64,000 bases of DNA, from the NCBI GenBank assembly GCA_013396635.1, contig WBMW01000154.1:485744-549743 (forward strand), given 5' to 3'. The notes beneath the pieces were generated by a model. The model saw only the letters and a list, made by a program, of their open reading frames with translations. It was not told the DNA's origin and did not search any database. Position 1 is the first letter of the stretch, and each line of letters opens with the position of its first letter. Below are positions 52,969 to 63,929 of this stretch, one piece after another. The position numbers were made by a program, and so were the translations under genes. The stretch is from Penelope pileata (lineage: Eukaryota > Chordata > Aves > Galliformes > Cracidae).

Positions 52969-54270
52969 TAAATTTAGCCTGCTTGAAAACTGAAAGTGAG
53001 TTTAAGTGCTGCACAGCAGATGTGCTGGATGTAATCACTTCCTTTCCTCCTGCCTGCCCTCCATCCAGCTTCTCCAGTTCATGCTGATGCCCACCCCCTA
53101 CAGCTTGCTGGTGCCTCCAACATCCATCAGCGGGCCAAGAAGGACCCTTTGCCCTCTATGAAATCTGCTCATCATCTGTTTGGAGGCTCATACCTTGAGC
53201 ACATATAGTCTGGTTGCTCATGGGTCCAAACCCCGGTTGATGTAGACCCATGAAACTTCATTGATTCCAGTTCTACCAGCTCAGCAAGCCAGCTCCAAGA
53301 GACATGAACGCTGTTTGCTTCGCTGAGGTCACTAATTTCACCACAGTCTTCTCAGAAACTGCTCCTGGTGTCCCTGCATAGGAGGAATGATGCAAAAATG
53401 ATGAATCAAAAGTTGCAAGGTGGAGCAGATACTCAGTTTGTAGGAGCAGACAGAGCTGAAGAGCTGTAGGAGCAGGCATGTCTACCCACATTTCCTGATC
53501 CGCCTGACCAGGGCTAGGGTGGCCTCATAGCGGGACTTCTAAGACTGTGGTTGGCACAGGTAGGAGGGGGAGAAAAGTGCTGAGTTGTTCAGAAAGAAAC
53601 TAACTCTCCAAGAAAGCTTTAGCAGAGTGTAATTGTCAGACATTTCCTTCCAGGCAGTGTGGCTCTGCCCAGAAGTGAGGTACCTGTAACCAATGGTACC
53701 TTTTCTCCAGGGAAGCACTGAACGTCTCGCTTAAAACAGTCACTTTTTGGGGGAAATCTTCAAAAATCAGATTTTTTGATGTCATTGCACAGCTTTTTAT
53801 CTGTCTGGCAATAACCCCGCAGATGGGCAGGGTGCTGGACTTGAGCATATCCTAGCGGTGTCCTCTGTGCTGTCCCTGCTCACACAGGGCTGGGCACATA
53901 TCAGTGCACCCTCTCTGCTCTGAATTTATTCGAGCCATCCATGCTGACTGCCCCATCACAAAAACAAAACCCATCCTCACAGAGAGAAGCATACCTGCAG
54001 TCTGGCTCTGGGAAGACCTATTCAAATTAAGCACTTCTTTCAATCTGTAGGAGACTCGCAGACTTTAATTACCCTTGAAGTTTCATAAGACACAGTTACT
54101 AATTTCTCAGTCCCTTTTTCACTGGTGTGATGAATATGGGCAGTCTGTCAAAGTTATGTGCAGCATCTGCCCTGGTCCATCCAGAGAGAAAAAAAATCCA
54201 GCAGCCTGCTTTGTAAAATGACTGTCAAAGGTGCTTTTGCTGGGTCAGAGTAGGAATGAGCACAAAGGCA

Positions 54271-54308
54271 TCTCACTTTTCCTTTTTTTTTCCTTTTTTT
54301 TTTTTTTT
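54271..54308. repeat. T-rich polypyrimidine tract
   Basis: Three T runs are separated by CC pairs, the last about 15 T long. Low-complexity DNA. Confidence 0.88.
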
Positions 54309-54430
54309 GGTGGCAGTGTCTGGGTGGTGGCTCATTATCAAAATTACGGCGGGGTGGAGAAAGGGACCTGAACGACAAAGTTCAGAAACAGCATCTGCTG
54401 AGGAAAAACAAATGAGGTGGGGGGCAAAGC

Positions 54431-54830
54431 AGGAAAAAACAGATGAAACACTGTAATTGCTTGGCAACAAGTTGCTATTGTAATTTAGAAAATTGGAAGC
54501 ATCCGTTCTCAAACAGTTCAAGCTTTATTTCGTTTCTTCTTTATTTTTAACTGCGGCCCTTGTTTTGTGATCAGCTGTGTCCTCCTATAGGATTACTGGC
54601 TCCCCTCACACAGAGCAGTAATGGACCCCTCCTGTTTGGTTATGGGCCATCGAAGAAAGCATTTTGCGATTGTTTCGCAGTGCAGTCATTTAACAAGATT
54701 AGAGATAATTTGCCCCTTGGAATGCAAAACTGTTTCTACAGGTGCTTAAGCTTCCTGGCTTTTGGATTAGAGGCCTCATTTTGTTTTGTGCCATTGCATT
54801 CAGTGAGGTCTCCAAGGACTGTAAATAAAT
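54431..54830. promoter_or_regulatory. Candidate conserved noncoding element with X-box
   Basis: This non-repetitive block holds an RFX X-box-like site at 54456-54468 (minus strand GTTGCCAAGCAAT, one mismatch to the GTTRCC-spacer-RGYAAC consensus). An inverted repeat GCAAC-AA-GTTGC follows immediately at 54464-54475. Further right are CTATTGTAATTT, CATTTTGCGATTGTTTCG and GATTAGAGATAATTTGCC, which look like SOX, C/EBP and homeodomain type cores. The overall texture is that of a vertebrate enhancer. The plus-strand frame of 90 codons across it is not convincing as an exon. Conservation cannot be tested here. Confidence 0.35.
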
Positions 54831-56328
54831 GAACAGCTACCCTCTGCAGCTGTGAAACTAATTTTCCAGCCTGAGCTACAAGAGTTGCAGCTTACAAAGC
54901 TCAATGGATGCAGATAAATATGTGCATGCTAATGTATTAAACATGCTGATTAACTAATACTGACAGTGCCTGAATGCAAGCCGTTTGCCAAGTGGGAGAC
55001 ACTGGAGAAACGAGGCTGACTAGGGAAAGAGCAGGCTGCTGGAGGCAAGCAGGAGGTGCACGTCATCTGAGCTGCTTGGAGTGGAAGAAGGAGTGATGAC
55101 CATTCACTCTGGTCCAGGCAGACCACCTTCACACTTCCCTACCTCCTTCTCCCATGGGGAAGAGAGCGAGCCCCAAGCTTTTGTTGCATCCGGGAAGACA
55201 GGAAGTCTGGTAGACGTTCACTGAGATGGGGAACTTCAAGGATATAGGGATGCCATGGACTCCTTCCAGAGGAAAGGAGAGCCAGTGCACGCCCCCTCAG
55301 GGATCCTGTGCTTTGCATCCAGCTCTGGCCCTGCCAAATAGATGTGGTCTCTGGAGCAATTCTCCAAGAAGGATCATGAATCCTTGGATGAAGTTGGTTT
55401 GTGTGTTTCTTACTGGGGATCAGAGGAAGCCTCATTCATCTTCTCTCGTTTCTTTCTTTGTGCATTTGCTTTTTTTTAATATTACTCTTCCTTCTTTGGG
55501 TGCAATTTGTTTATTTGAGGTGAGACTAATTATTCCAAAAAGCGTATTTATTTCAAAAGTTGTTTTTAGTTCTGATGTAGGATGAAAATCCAACCTTCTG
55601 AAATTCCCCACAAGAAGAAGTGACTTTTCTCTCCTCAATCCCATGTAAATTCTTGGTTTGGGGACAGCCTGATGGGACCCAATGGCCCCTCTGCTTCAGA
55701 GATGTAGAAAATGTATATTTTCTCATTTTCCTGCACTATTTAATTTCTTTTTAGACTCTCTGAGTCTACGGATATTGAGAGTTTGACATGGAGGAAGGAT
55801 GATCAGTGATCTGGGGGCTAATCCAACGATTCCTTAAGAACTTTCTGTACCAAAGGTCTTCTGGCTACTTTGAACAAAATGTTGAAACTTATTCAGGCAC
55901 CTGGGGAACAGAAGACTTGAACTGTCTCTGGTCTATATAAGGAAGAACTTCAGAAGTGACTTAGGTGAGATTTTTCATTAAGACCTTAAATGTCTTCAGG
56001 CAGGCAAAAATGAAAAAGATTTTGTTAGAGCAACCAAAGCTCTAGCACGCTGCAAGATGCCAGCAGGAGGGATGCCTCTGTTCCAGTCTCACCCTTTCTT
56101 CTTGCTCCAACCTCCCCCAGACCATGAAGTAGCGGTGAAACTTTGCTAGGGTCAATGTTTTGGGACAAGATTTTACAGTGAGATTAAATGAGCACTGGCA
56201 TCAGATGACAAAAGAAGCAACAAGATTTAGCAGCCACAGATGAACATGACCATTCCTTTTGGCAGCAGGTGTTCCTCTAAGCTCAGTTGGATGGTGGAAA
56301 AACTAAAAGTTCAGTTTGGCTGTTCTAA

Positions 56329-56342
56329 TTTTTTTTTTTTTT
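56329..56342. repeat. T14 homopolymer
   Basis: An uninterrupted T run with no element body beside it. Confidence 0.88.
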
Positions 56343-56605
56343 GGCTTAAGACATTATTCACCCCTAATCCATGAGATTTAAGAGAACAGAAAGCTTCAGT
56401 TGATCAGAAATGCATTTCTGGCAAACAAAATATTTACGCAGAAAGATTTGCCCAGCTGTATTCAGAGGAGTTATTGAAAGCTTTTCTCACAGTTCTTCAT
56501 CTATTAAAGTGGCAAAATGGGATGTCCTTACCCGACACAGAGATTGCAAGAATAAATGCATTAAGAAATGCGATTCTCACATAGCAGGAGCAAAAAAGAC
56601 TGAAG

Positions 56606-56623
56606 AAATAATAATAATAATAA
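56606..56623. repeat. (AAT)n microsatellite
   Basis: About six AAT/ATA triplets. Confidence 0.88.
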
Positions 56624-57831
56624 ACAGTTTTCGAGCCTGACATCATATCACATGAAAACAGCAATTTTCACCTAGTTCATTGCTTCAGACAGCTGAAGCC
56701 CTGAACTTACCGACGTGCAGTTTGGCACCTGTCTTCCGTGATGCTCCCAGCTCTCAAGAACTGAGAGCAGATTTTGCAGAGGAGGCATTTCTACAAAAGG
56801 AATGACATTGAAATTTCCTACAAATCTCCTATAAGCCACCAGGCAGCCACTTGACAAGCAGCAAAGTTCACACAGTAGCAAGCCAAAATAGGAGAGGAAA
56901 AAGCAAAGGTAGCACTAAGAAATCTGTCCAGAAACCACAACTCAAATAACCAGCCCTACTATCTAGACAGCCACATGGAGAGCACGTATACCTTCAGAGC
57001 AAGGTGATGCCAGCAGGGATTGGCCAGGAATAGACTTTCCAGATGGCTGCATATATTGCTCAAACTTTATGCAAATACCATTTGCGTGATTTTAACTGCT
57101 TGTGTAGAGACATCCCAGTCATCAACCATACAAATGCCTAGGGAAAACAAAAAGAAAAATATGACTGGCAGCACACAAGCAAATATCCAGGCTTTATGTG
57201 ACCCAGCGCTTGTGGATATCTGATAGCAGGCATCAGCAGCCTCTGGTCCAAGCAGAGCAGACTGCCAGATGCTTTGTACTCTCAGGAAATACATTCATGC
57301 CCCAGTTCAGCCAAACGCCATGCTTATAGGTGAGAATGTGCCTAGGTAACATACTTAATTAGAGTTTAGCCTAATCTGTTCCGGTCTAATCTCCAGACCA
57401 ACCTATTTCCCAAATTGTTAATGCAGCTGCATACATCCCTGAGCATCTATGAAATAATCCTATAAAACACAGCAAACTAGCATGCGACCAGGTGGATGTA
57501 CACTTAAAAACCAGCATCTGAACGCTATGTAGTGATCTGGCCCACATCAAATCACCTCCTCTCAGAGGAAATTTGCCCTGAAGCTCTGTCCCACATGTCA
57601 CCAACTGCATTCAAGCCCTGAGCTGTCAGTGCATCCACACAACTCCAGGGCTGAGACTTCAGGACTAACTCCAGTCTTCCCCTTAGGGTAATTCCTGTTG
57701 TGCACCCTGAGACTGTGCACCTCCCAGCATCAGACGGCACCTCCATCCCTGCTGCTTCCTGTTGCTGAGTACATCATCAGTGCCCAGTCACTATTCCAGA
57801 GGTTTATATTACAACAACATCTAACATCCTC

Positions 57832-57850
57832 TTTTTTTTTTTTTTTTTTT
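57832..57850. repeat. T19 homopolymer
   Basis: The longest uninterrupted homopolymer in the window. A minus-strand retrocopy to its right was looked for: no poly(A) signal in the expected place and no recognisable body was found. Confidence 0.92.
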
Positions 57851-58929
57851 GTGGCTCTACAAGATGCCACCAACCTCCATATTTCCTTAAATCCATAGTA
57901 TAGGCAGATGAAATGTAAGAGAGCAGAGAAGCAAGGATGCAGGAAATCAGAGAGGTTTGCCTCCGGTAGGCATGGCTGTCTGCTGTTGAGAGCACTTTGT
58001 GAGCACCGTGACAGAGTGAGACCTGAATGGCAAAGAGCGGGGATCCTAAAGGCTGCTCTGTGTCTTGGGAAGGACATCTGGATCAAATGGCTCATCTCAC
58101 CAGCAGGGATTCCATCTTTAATCCACTGGTGCAGCTGATATAGAAGTCTGAAAGCAAACCTGTGACATGGCACTGTATTTGATCTGTGCTGTCTTTACCA
58201 GAGAGGAAGGGGCAGCGAGCAAGACCTGTCCTCAGTGGAGACACCTCGGTGCTCTTCCCATTGAGCTTTTCCAGGGAAAAACTGCAAATGGAGGCAGATT
58301 GGCCAAATTTGGTTTCATTGCACCTAATTTCAGGCACGCACTGAGGCATCTTTTTAGGATACTCCTGACATATCACTGACATCACTGGAAAGAGAACTCA
58401 TCCTCTCCAGAGGGCTTTCTGTACTGATTATATAGGGGCAAGACCTTTTGGGCACAGTGGTACCAGACTTGGCTGGGCAGCACTCACCACATCCCCCAGA
58501 GCGAGAGGCTTGCTTCCTCGGAGCACCATGACCAAGTATTTCAGGGCAGGTTATTTTTCTTGGGAGTTGCATGCAGCCCCCATTGCCCAGAAGGCCTGAA
58601 GAGCATAAGTGAGCATTGTTTTCCCTGCATTGTTCCCTGGCTCTCCACTTTTCCCAACTCCTTCTTACCTCATCCTCCCCTTGCTGGCTAGAGAGCTCTA
58701 AGCTGCTGATTAGCACTTCATTTGACAAACAGGAAGTCGGGAAGAAAAGCATCATTTTCAGAATTAGAGCCTCGGAATGAATTGAAGAAAGAAAGGGGGA
58801 AGAAGGAAAAAAAAGAAAGCGAGCCCTGCACACTTTCCTAATTGCTCGTTAGAACCAATGGCCTTTGTGGTTCCTTCCCCCTGTGTCTTCTTTATAAAAG
58901 CATTTGCACAAGACATTGCTATTGTCTGC

Positions 58930-59060
58930 CAGACAGCCTCAGGGTAGGACAAAATGAACTAATTGATTTGCAGTTATGTCGTGGTGAATAGTGCTAAACA
59001 TCCATCTGCGGATTCCTTGTGAGGAGTGATTAATAATTTGTACTCCTGGGCCTGGAAGCC
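58930..59060. promoter_or_regulatory. Possible conserved noncoding element (weak)
   Basis: The AT-rich unique sequence includes AACTAATTGATTTGCAG and GTGATTAATAATTTG, both rich in homeodomain-type cores. The evidence is composition only. Confidence 0.22.
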
Positions 59061-60357
59061 TGAATACCCTTTTTTCATGTAAAACTGAAGCATTTCATTC
59101 TCTCAGCATCACAGATATCTCCTCTACGTTGTGGGTTACAAGGACGAGGTCAGGAATGCCTCGCTAGCAGTGCTGCATAGGCGGCTGTCTTCGTACGGGT
59201 GAAACCCAGCACGGTCGTGGGATTAATGGGAATTTGTAAAGCTGACACACGGTACGGTACAGCATCCCTGCTACAGCCATTCCCATGCAGATGTTCCCGG
59301 TCCCCTGTCGTTGTTCCAGGGATGGAGGATTTTGCATGTGTTTTCAAAGGGAGCACTGGGAGAGTTAAAATTGATTTCAAACACAGAACCCAAATCTAGA
59401 TGGAGACAGTTTGAGAAATTAGGATTTGGATTCAAATTTCAGGGTTTCTGGTGAGCACCGTTTCTATAACCACAGGAGGGAAAGCCCTAGTGCCAAACAC
59501 ATGTAAGCAGTGAGGAGTTTAAAAGGTCAGTCCAAAAAAACCTCACTCAAATACCACCTACATGTTGAGTTACATGCAAAATATCCTAAACTGGCTATTA
59601 ACAAGGGAATCTGCAAGACCTCTCCACAGGAGTTTCTGCTCATGGGCCTGCTTTATTAGGGTTCCTGAGACATTTTTTTGTCCATCCAAACTTGCACCAC
59701 TGCAACAACTACACATTTAAATTATATAAATTGTGGGACTGAGGCTGTGGGCGCATTGTTCCAGCCTGAGCAATGTCATCTGTGACCACCTGTGGTCCCC
59801 ACTCCTGGCCACATCTCACTATATTTGAGATTATGTCCACAGCTCCATCACTCAGTCCTTTCCTTTCCACCTCCACCTGGAATGAAAAGCTTGTAGCTGC
59901 TCTCCAAGCCATTTCCTGCTTCCTAATGAAATCTATTGGCCTCCTGGGGGGAAAAAAAACATTGACTCAGCCAACTCTTAATGAAGTCATCTGTTTTCAT
60001 GGTGTTACTGGTGCCCTCTACTCTCCCAGCTCATTAAAAAAATTAACAACCTTTGGATGCATCCAAAGATCCAGAGATGAGATCTACCTGGTCAGTAAAT
60101 TATGTTCAGTGAACATAAATTTCCTTTCTTTTGTGACCCATATTTTTGTATTCTTATAGGTTATTACCTACATCCTACCCCACATCTAGAGCATTTTGTC
60201 TGCATGTATCTACATTGATCAATAGACACCTATGAAGCACTGACTTATTCTTAGCTTGTCTAATGTCTGGTTTGGATTACTCCAGCCAACTCCCTCCAAA
60301 AACAAACCAAAGTGTGCTCCTGGGAACGACTCTCCAGGAACCGATTCAGTGTCTCAG

Positions 60358-61170
60358 ATCATAGAATTCATAGAATGGCTTAGGTTGGAAAGGACCTTAA
60401 AACCCATGCAGTTCCAGCCTAGGCTGGTTGCCACCCACCAGCTCAGGCTGCCTGGGGCCCCTTCCATCCTGGCCTTGAGCACCTTCACAGATGGGGCACC
60501 ACAGCTCTCTGGGCAACCTGTTCCAGTGCCTCACCACTCTCTAAGTGAAAAATTTCCTCCCCTCCTAATATCTAGCCTAAATCTGCCCTCTTTTAGTTTA
60601 AAACAATTCACCCTTGTGCTATCACTACCTACCCATGTAAAAAGTTGATTTCCCCCTGTCTATAAGCTCCTTTTTAGTACTGGAAGGCCACAATGAGGTC
60701 CCCCCGCAGCCTTCTCTTCTCAAGACTGAACAAGCCCAGCTCCCTCAGCCTGTCTTTGTAGGAGAGGTGCTCCAGCCCTCTCATCATCTTTGTGGCGTTT
60801 CTCTGGACCCACTCCAACAGCTCCACAACTTTCTTGTGTTAAAGGCCCCAGGTCTGGACAAAATACAGTGTGGCCTCACAAAGGTAGAGTAGAGGAGGAC
60901 AATCACTTCCCTCTCCCTGCTGGTCACCCCTCTTTTGATGCAGCCCAGGGTACCATTGGCCTTCCGAGCTACAAACACACACTGCTGGCTCATGTTCAGT
61001 TTTTCATCCACCAGGACCCTTAGGTCCTTCTCTGCAGGGCTACTCTCAAGGAGTTCTTCTCCCGGTCTATACACGTATCTGGGATTGCCCCAACACAAGT
61101 TCAACACCTTGCACTTGGCCTTGTTGAATCTCACTACGTTCACGTGGGCCAGACGTAGCAACCTCTGTTT
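60358..61170 (-). mobile_element. CR1 LINE, 5'-truncated, minus strand
   Basis: Read on the minus strand, this element has its 3' terminus at the left (ATCATAGAATTCATAGAATG, reverse complement of the octamers), then the 3' untranslated region, then reverse-transcriptase sequence extending right to about 61.17 kb. The 3' region, with TGGTTGCCACCCACCAGCTC and GGGGCCCCTTCCATCCTGGC, differs from the copies at 3.5, 31.2 and 51.3 kb, so it represents a separate CR1 subfamily. About 0.8 kb survives; the 5' part is missing. The right boundary is uncertain by some tens of bases. Confidence 0.94.
60784..61155 (-). pseudogene. CR1 reverse-transcriptase remnant, broken
   Basis: The minus-strand frame shows VRFNKAKCKVLNLCWGNPR, LLESSPAEKDLRVLVDEKL and GCIKRGVTSREREVIVLLYS, all standard CR1 reverse-transcriptase C-terminal blocks, up to FVRPH. 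After RPH the expected LEYCVQFWGP is lost. The nucleotides there lack several bases relative to the other copies (near 60865-60880), shifting the frame so that the rest is read as unrelated residues. The catalytic core is missing upstream through truncation. Non-functional. Confidence 0.85.
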
Positions 61171-62479
61171 TTCATAGTCCTACAGACCTCTCTCAGCAGG
61201 TGTTGCATCCTTGTAGGCTCCCTGTTACTCTGCTGTGTATTCACCAATGATCCCACTTATGTCCCATGCCATAAAAGCCATCCGGATGAGCTGCCCATGT
61301 CACTTAGTCTCAGGGCCAAGGACTGACTGCTGTCCTTTGTGAGAAGTGTGGACACAGCTTATGTCTCTGAGGCAGGCAGGCATGAGCTGTGAGACAGACA
61401 TGTCCAGTTGTGCCACATCTGAGTCTGGTTTCCTGCTTGGAAGACTTGGATGAAGCCTTTGTAAGCACTTCTCACCTGCAATAACCATAAGGGCACAAAC
61501 AGATTGAGGTTTTTAAAAGAGCACACCCACACAAAACACTTCAATGCTGAACAAGCCAAGAACATTTAATTATTCAATTTTATCAGGCTTCAATAGTCAG
61601 CATGGTGATACCTGGTTGTTTTCCTCTGCTGATAGGTAAGAGCTGCTAGAGAAATTAGCTCTTCTGAGTGCTACACCACAGTGTATTAAGTAAAAGTAAT
61701 TACTGTAAGTGCTTTTCAAGAATATCTTTGGGTAATGTATTTGATATAGCTCGGAAAATTATTGTGTGAGGAAATAATGAGCTAGGAGAATAGAAAGCAT
61801 CTATTTCAGAGAACTTTCTTATAACCTTCTGGGGGTCACAGGCTCTGGCCACTCATTATATATAGTGGGAAAGCTTCATAAATGTACAGTGCTGTAAGTG
61901 GAGTGAGATTAGATTGGATGGGTCTTTAAATGAAAAAAATATCCATTTAGGAGAGTGTTTAGAGATTCAAGATTGATGGTGTCAGGGATTTCTGCAGACC
62001 AATGGGTATATCACCATTTTCTGTCTTTTCCTTTTCTTTCTGGAAGGCTGGAGGTAATTTAGCATACTGCAGCACAATTACCTGACCATAAACACATGGA
62101 GTAGACAGATTTGGGTGCTTCCTGGCAATATACTTCTCATAACCCATGGTCCTGAACAAAGTATCAGACCTTGTTCCATCTCCGAGCTTCTAAGGATAAC
62201 AGCTGATCAGCATGTCCACGCTGCTGAGCTGACTTGTAAACATTACTACAGTAGTTTACTGAGGCCAGAAGTATAATCCCATGAAGTAAAACCAGTAGGA
62301 ATGTAACAGAAGTTGTCATGACATTCATTTGTACAAAGCCATACAGCACCCACGTCTTGAATACTGTAAGCACGTTGGTGCTCAGGAAAGAGTAGAGCAG
62401 AAGTTGTAAGAAGAAAGAGGACAAAGCAGGTCAGAGGTAGATGATGACTTTTTTCCAAGAGTTAAGGGCACTAAAAAAT
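61171..62479. other. Unique noncoding DNA
   Basis: Nothing recognised as exon, RNA gene or repeat. The 61.62-61.80 kb part is AT-rich unique sequence with several TAATTA-like cores. Confidence 0.5.
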
Positions 62480-62850
62480 CTCCAAGATTTTCTCAGATCA
62501 AAATGAGCTAAAGGAGACAGCTCTTCACCCTATGTACGGGTGTGGAACCTCCTGTTCAGCTGTGGAACCTCCTGCTGCAGGAGTGGTGGGTGAACAAAGT
62601 GAGATTAAAAATCATTTAGATAGAAGAAAATAAATCACTGAGGACTATTCAAGAAGAATGTGCCAGCTTTGAAAAAGAAGATCCCAAAGTCCCATCTTTC
62701 AGATTGCTGGAGGGCAGCAGGATGTTGTGGAGCAGCATCACTGTTTGTTACCCCACAGTTGTGCTCTTCTCTATGCATCCTGTTCAGCTACAGACAAAGG
62801 GGTGGAACTGTGGCAGGAGCAGGATCAAAATCCACATTTTTAGTCCTTCC
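62480..62850 (+). mobile_element. Ancient L3/CR1-like LINE 3' region
   Basis: Phrases in order resemble an old amniote CR1/L3-type 3' region. TGTGGAACCTCCTG (consensus-like GTGGAACTCCTTGCC) comes first, then GATTAAAAATCATTTAGATAGA and CAGATTGCTGGAGGGCAGCAGGATG. After these follow GGAGCAGCATCACTGTTTG, GTGCTCTTCTCTATGCATCC and a final ACAGACAAAGG-like stretch. Divergence is high and the end lacks avian octamers. A 20-bp tandem duplication lies inside it. The assignment rests on memory of family phrases and not on an alignment. Confidence 0.55.
62541..62580. repeat. 20-bp tandem duplication
   Basis: TGTGGAACCTCCTG occurs at 62541 and again exactly 20 bases later at 62561. The intervening six bases differ (TTCAGC versus CTGCAG). 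Confidence 0.9.
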
Positions 62851-63472
62851 CTGGTGACTCTGGGCAGCTGACAAACTGAGCTTAACAAAATTCACTCTTA
62901 TGCAGAATTGGGACACAAAGTCTGGGCAATGTTTATTGAGATGAAAGACACCAAAAAATAGTTTCAACTTTTTCTACATTCTTACAACCTCTGATAGGCC
63001 ATTAAAATTAGTAAGCCAAGACGAGAGGAGCAGCACTTTTCAAAGTAGAATGGCTACCTGGGAAATCTGACAGTGCCTCTCACCACTGAGGGTCCTGAAG
63101 TGGATGGAGAGTGGCCAGGTGGGGACCTGATCTGGTTAACCCGCTGGGGCTGTCCCTGTACACAGCCGTGCATGTGAGTTCTGCACCAAAAAGGCTGTAG
63201 ATGGCCATGGGACAACATAGGAAGCCCACCGGCAGAAATCAGCTGAAAAACTCTCAATTTCTCCCAGCTTTCCTGTGGCTCGGTGACACTGCAAGGGAGG
63301 AGGAAGGTGGTGGCCCTCTCTCCGAAAGCCCTGGCGTCTCTGGCCACTTCAGACAGAGCCATTGAGCAGCGCATTGTGCCCTTTTCCAGAGGGCTGCCTC
63401 CTCTCCATTTGTTTACCACACATCCTGTCTTCCTTTCTGTTTGCTTCACACATCATCGCCTTCATTAATTGT

Positions 63473-63482
63473 CCCCCCCCCC
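63473..63482. repeat. C10 homopolymer
   Basis: An uninterrupted C run in the pyrimidine-rich stretch that precedes the candidate regulatory block. Confidence 0.9.
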
Positions 63483-63543
63483 ATCTCCCCATTTGGGCCT
63501 TTGGATTTTCGGCTCACATGGGTAATTCTAATTACCTCAGGCA

Positions 63544-63565
63544 TAAAAAAAAATAAAATAAAATA
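63544..63565. repeat. A-rich (AAAAT)n tract
   Basis: A run of A passes into AAAAT units. Confidence 0.85.
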
Positions 63566-63569
63566 GGAG

Positions 63570-63900
63570 CTTAAGTAGGTGCACTTCATTCTTCAACTGC
63601 CTTTTACAAGCGGTTCAGTGCTGGCTACCGAGGGAATCTGATTAAACTAATTACCCTGATTGGCTTGTTTAATCAACTGCTTGGTTTAATTGGGCCTCGC
63701 TAATGCGGAGTGGTGGAGTCTGTGGTGCGTAATGTGAGAACCAGGAGACCCGCAGCACCGGCGGTGACACCACTACAGAAACCAGCCCACATTCCCAGCC
63801 TAACGGGTGGATTTTAACAAATGTAGACCTCAGCTGAGAGCCTAACTGTATTCTCAGGAGCATGAATGGGCTGGAGGTTTTAGTGATAATTAAAATTGCT
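63570..63900. promoter_or_regulatory. Candidate homeodomain-rich enhancer
   Basis: Unique sequence dense in TAAT/ATTA/TTTAAT cores. It includes a perfect 9-bp inverted repeat, TGATTAAAC at 63639-63647 and GTTTAATCA at 63667-63675, with CTAATTACC inside the spacer and GGTTTAATTGGG just downstream. The right part carries TTTTAGTGATAATTAAAATTGC. Such clustering is common in deeply conserved vertebrate developmental enhancers. No exon is visible. Conservation is untested, so this is a composition-based call. Confidence 0.4.
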
Positions 63901-63904
63901 AGCG

Positions 63905-63929
63905 AAAAAAAAAAAAAGGGAAAAAAAAA
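63905..63929. repeat. Interrupted poly(A) tract
   Basis: Two A runs are separated by GGG. Confidence 0.88.

Larger units (their letters stand above)
51916..54430. other. Unique noncoding DNA
   Basis: No gene is recognised. A (GT)n tract lies near 52.95 kb and a long polypyrimidine tract at 54.27 kb. Open frames are short and featureless. Confidence 0.55.
54831..60357. other. Unique noncoding DNA
   Basis: No exon, RNA gene or interspersed repeat is recognised. Simple tracts lie at 56.33, 56.61 and 57.83 kb. Stretches at 57.3-57.45 kb and 58.93-59.05 kb have CNE-like AT-rich, TAAT-containing composition. Open frames up to about 159 codons (minus, 58.35-58.83 kb) have no recognisable domain. 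Confidence 0.5.
62851..63570. other. Unique noncoding DNA
   Basis: No gene recognised. A C10 run lies at 63473-63482 and an A-rich AAAAT tract at 63544-63565. The minus-strand frame of 131 codons (63.05-63.45 kb) matches no family I know. Confidence 0.5.

Noticed and set aside
57832..58173. T19 run considered as the poly(A) tail of a minus-strand processed pseudogene
   Set aside because: No recognisable gene body or poly(A) signal to the right; more likely a simple homopolymer.
58354..58833. Minus-strand open frame of 159 codons
   Set aside because: No domain; partly low-complexity; probably chance.
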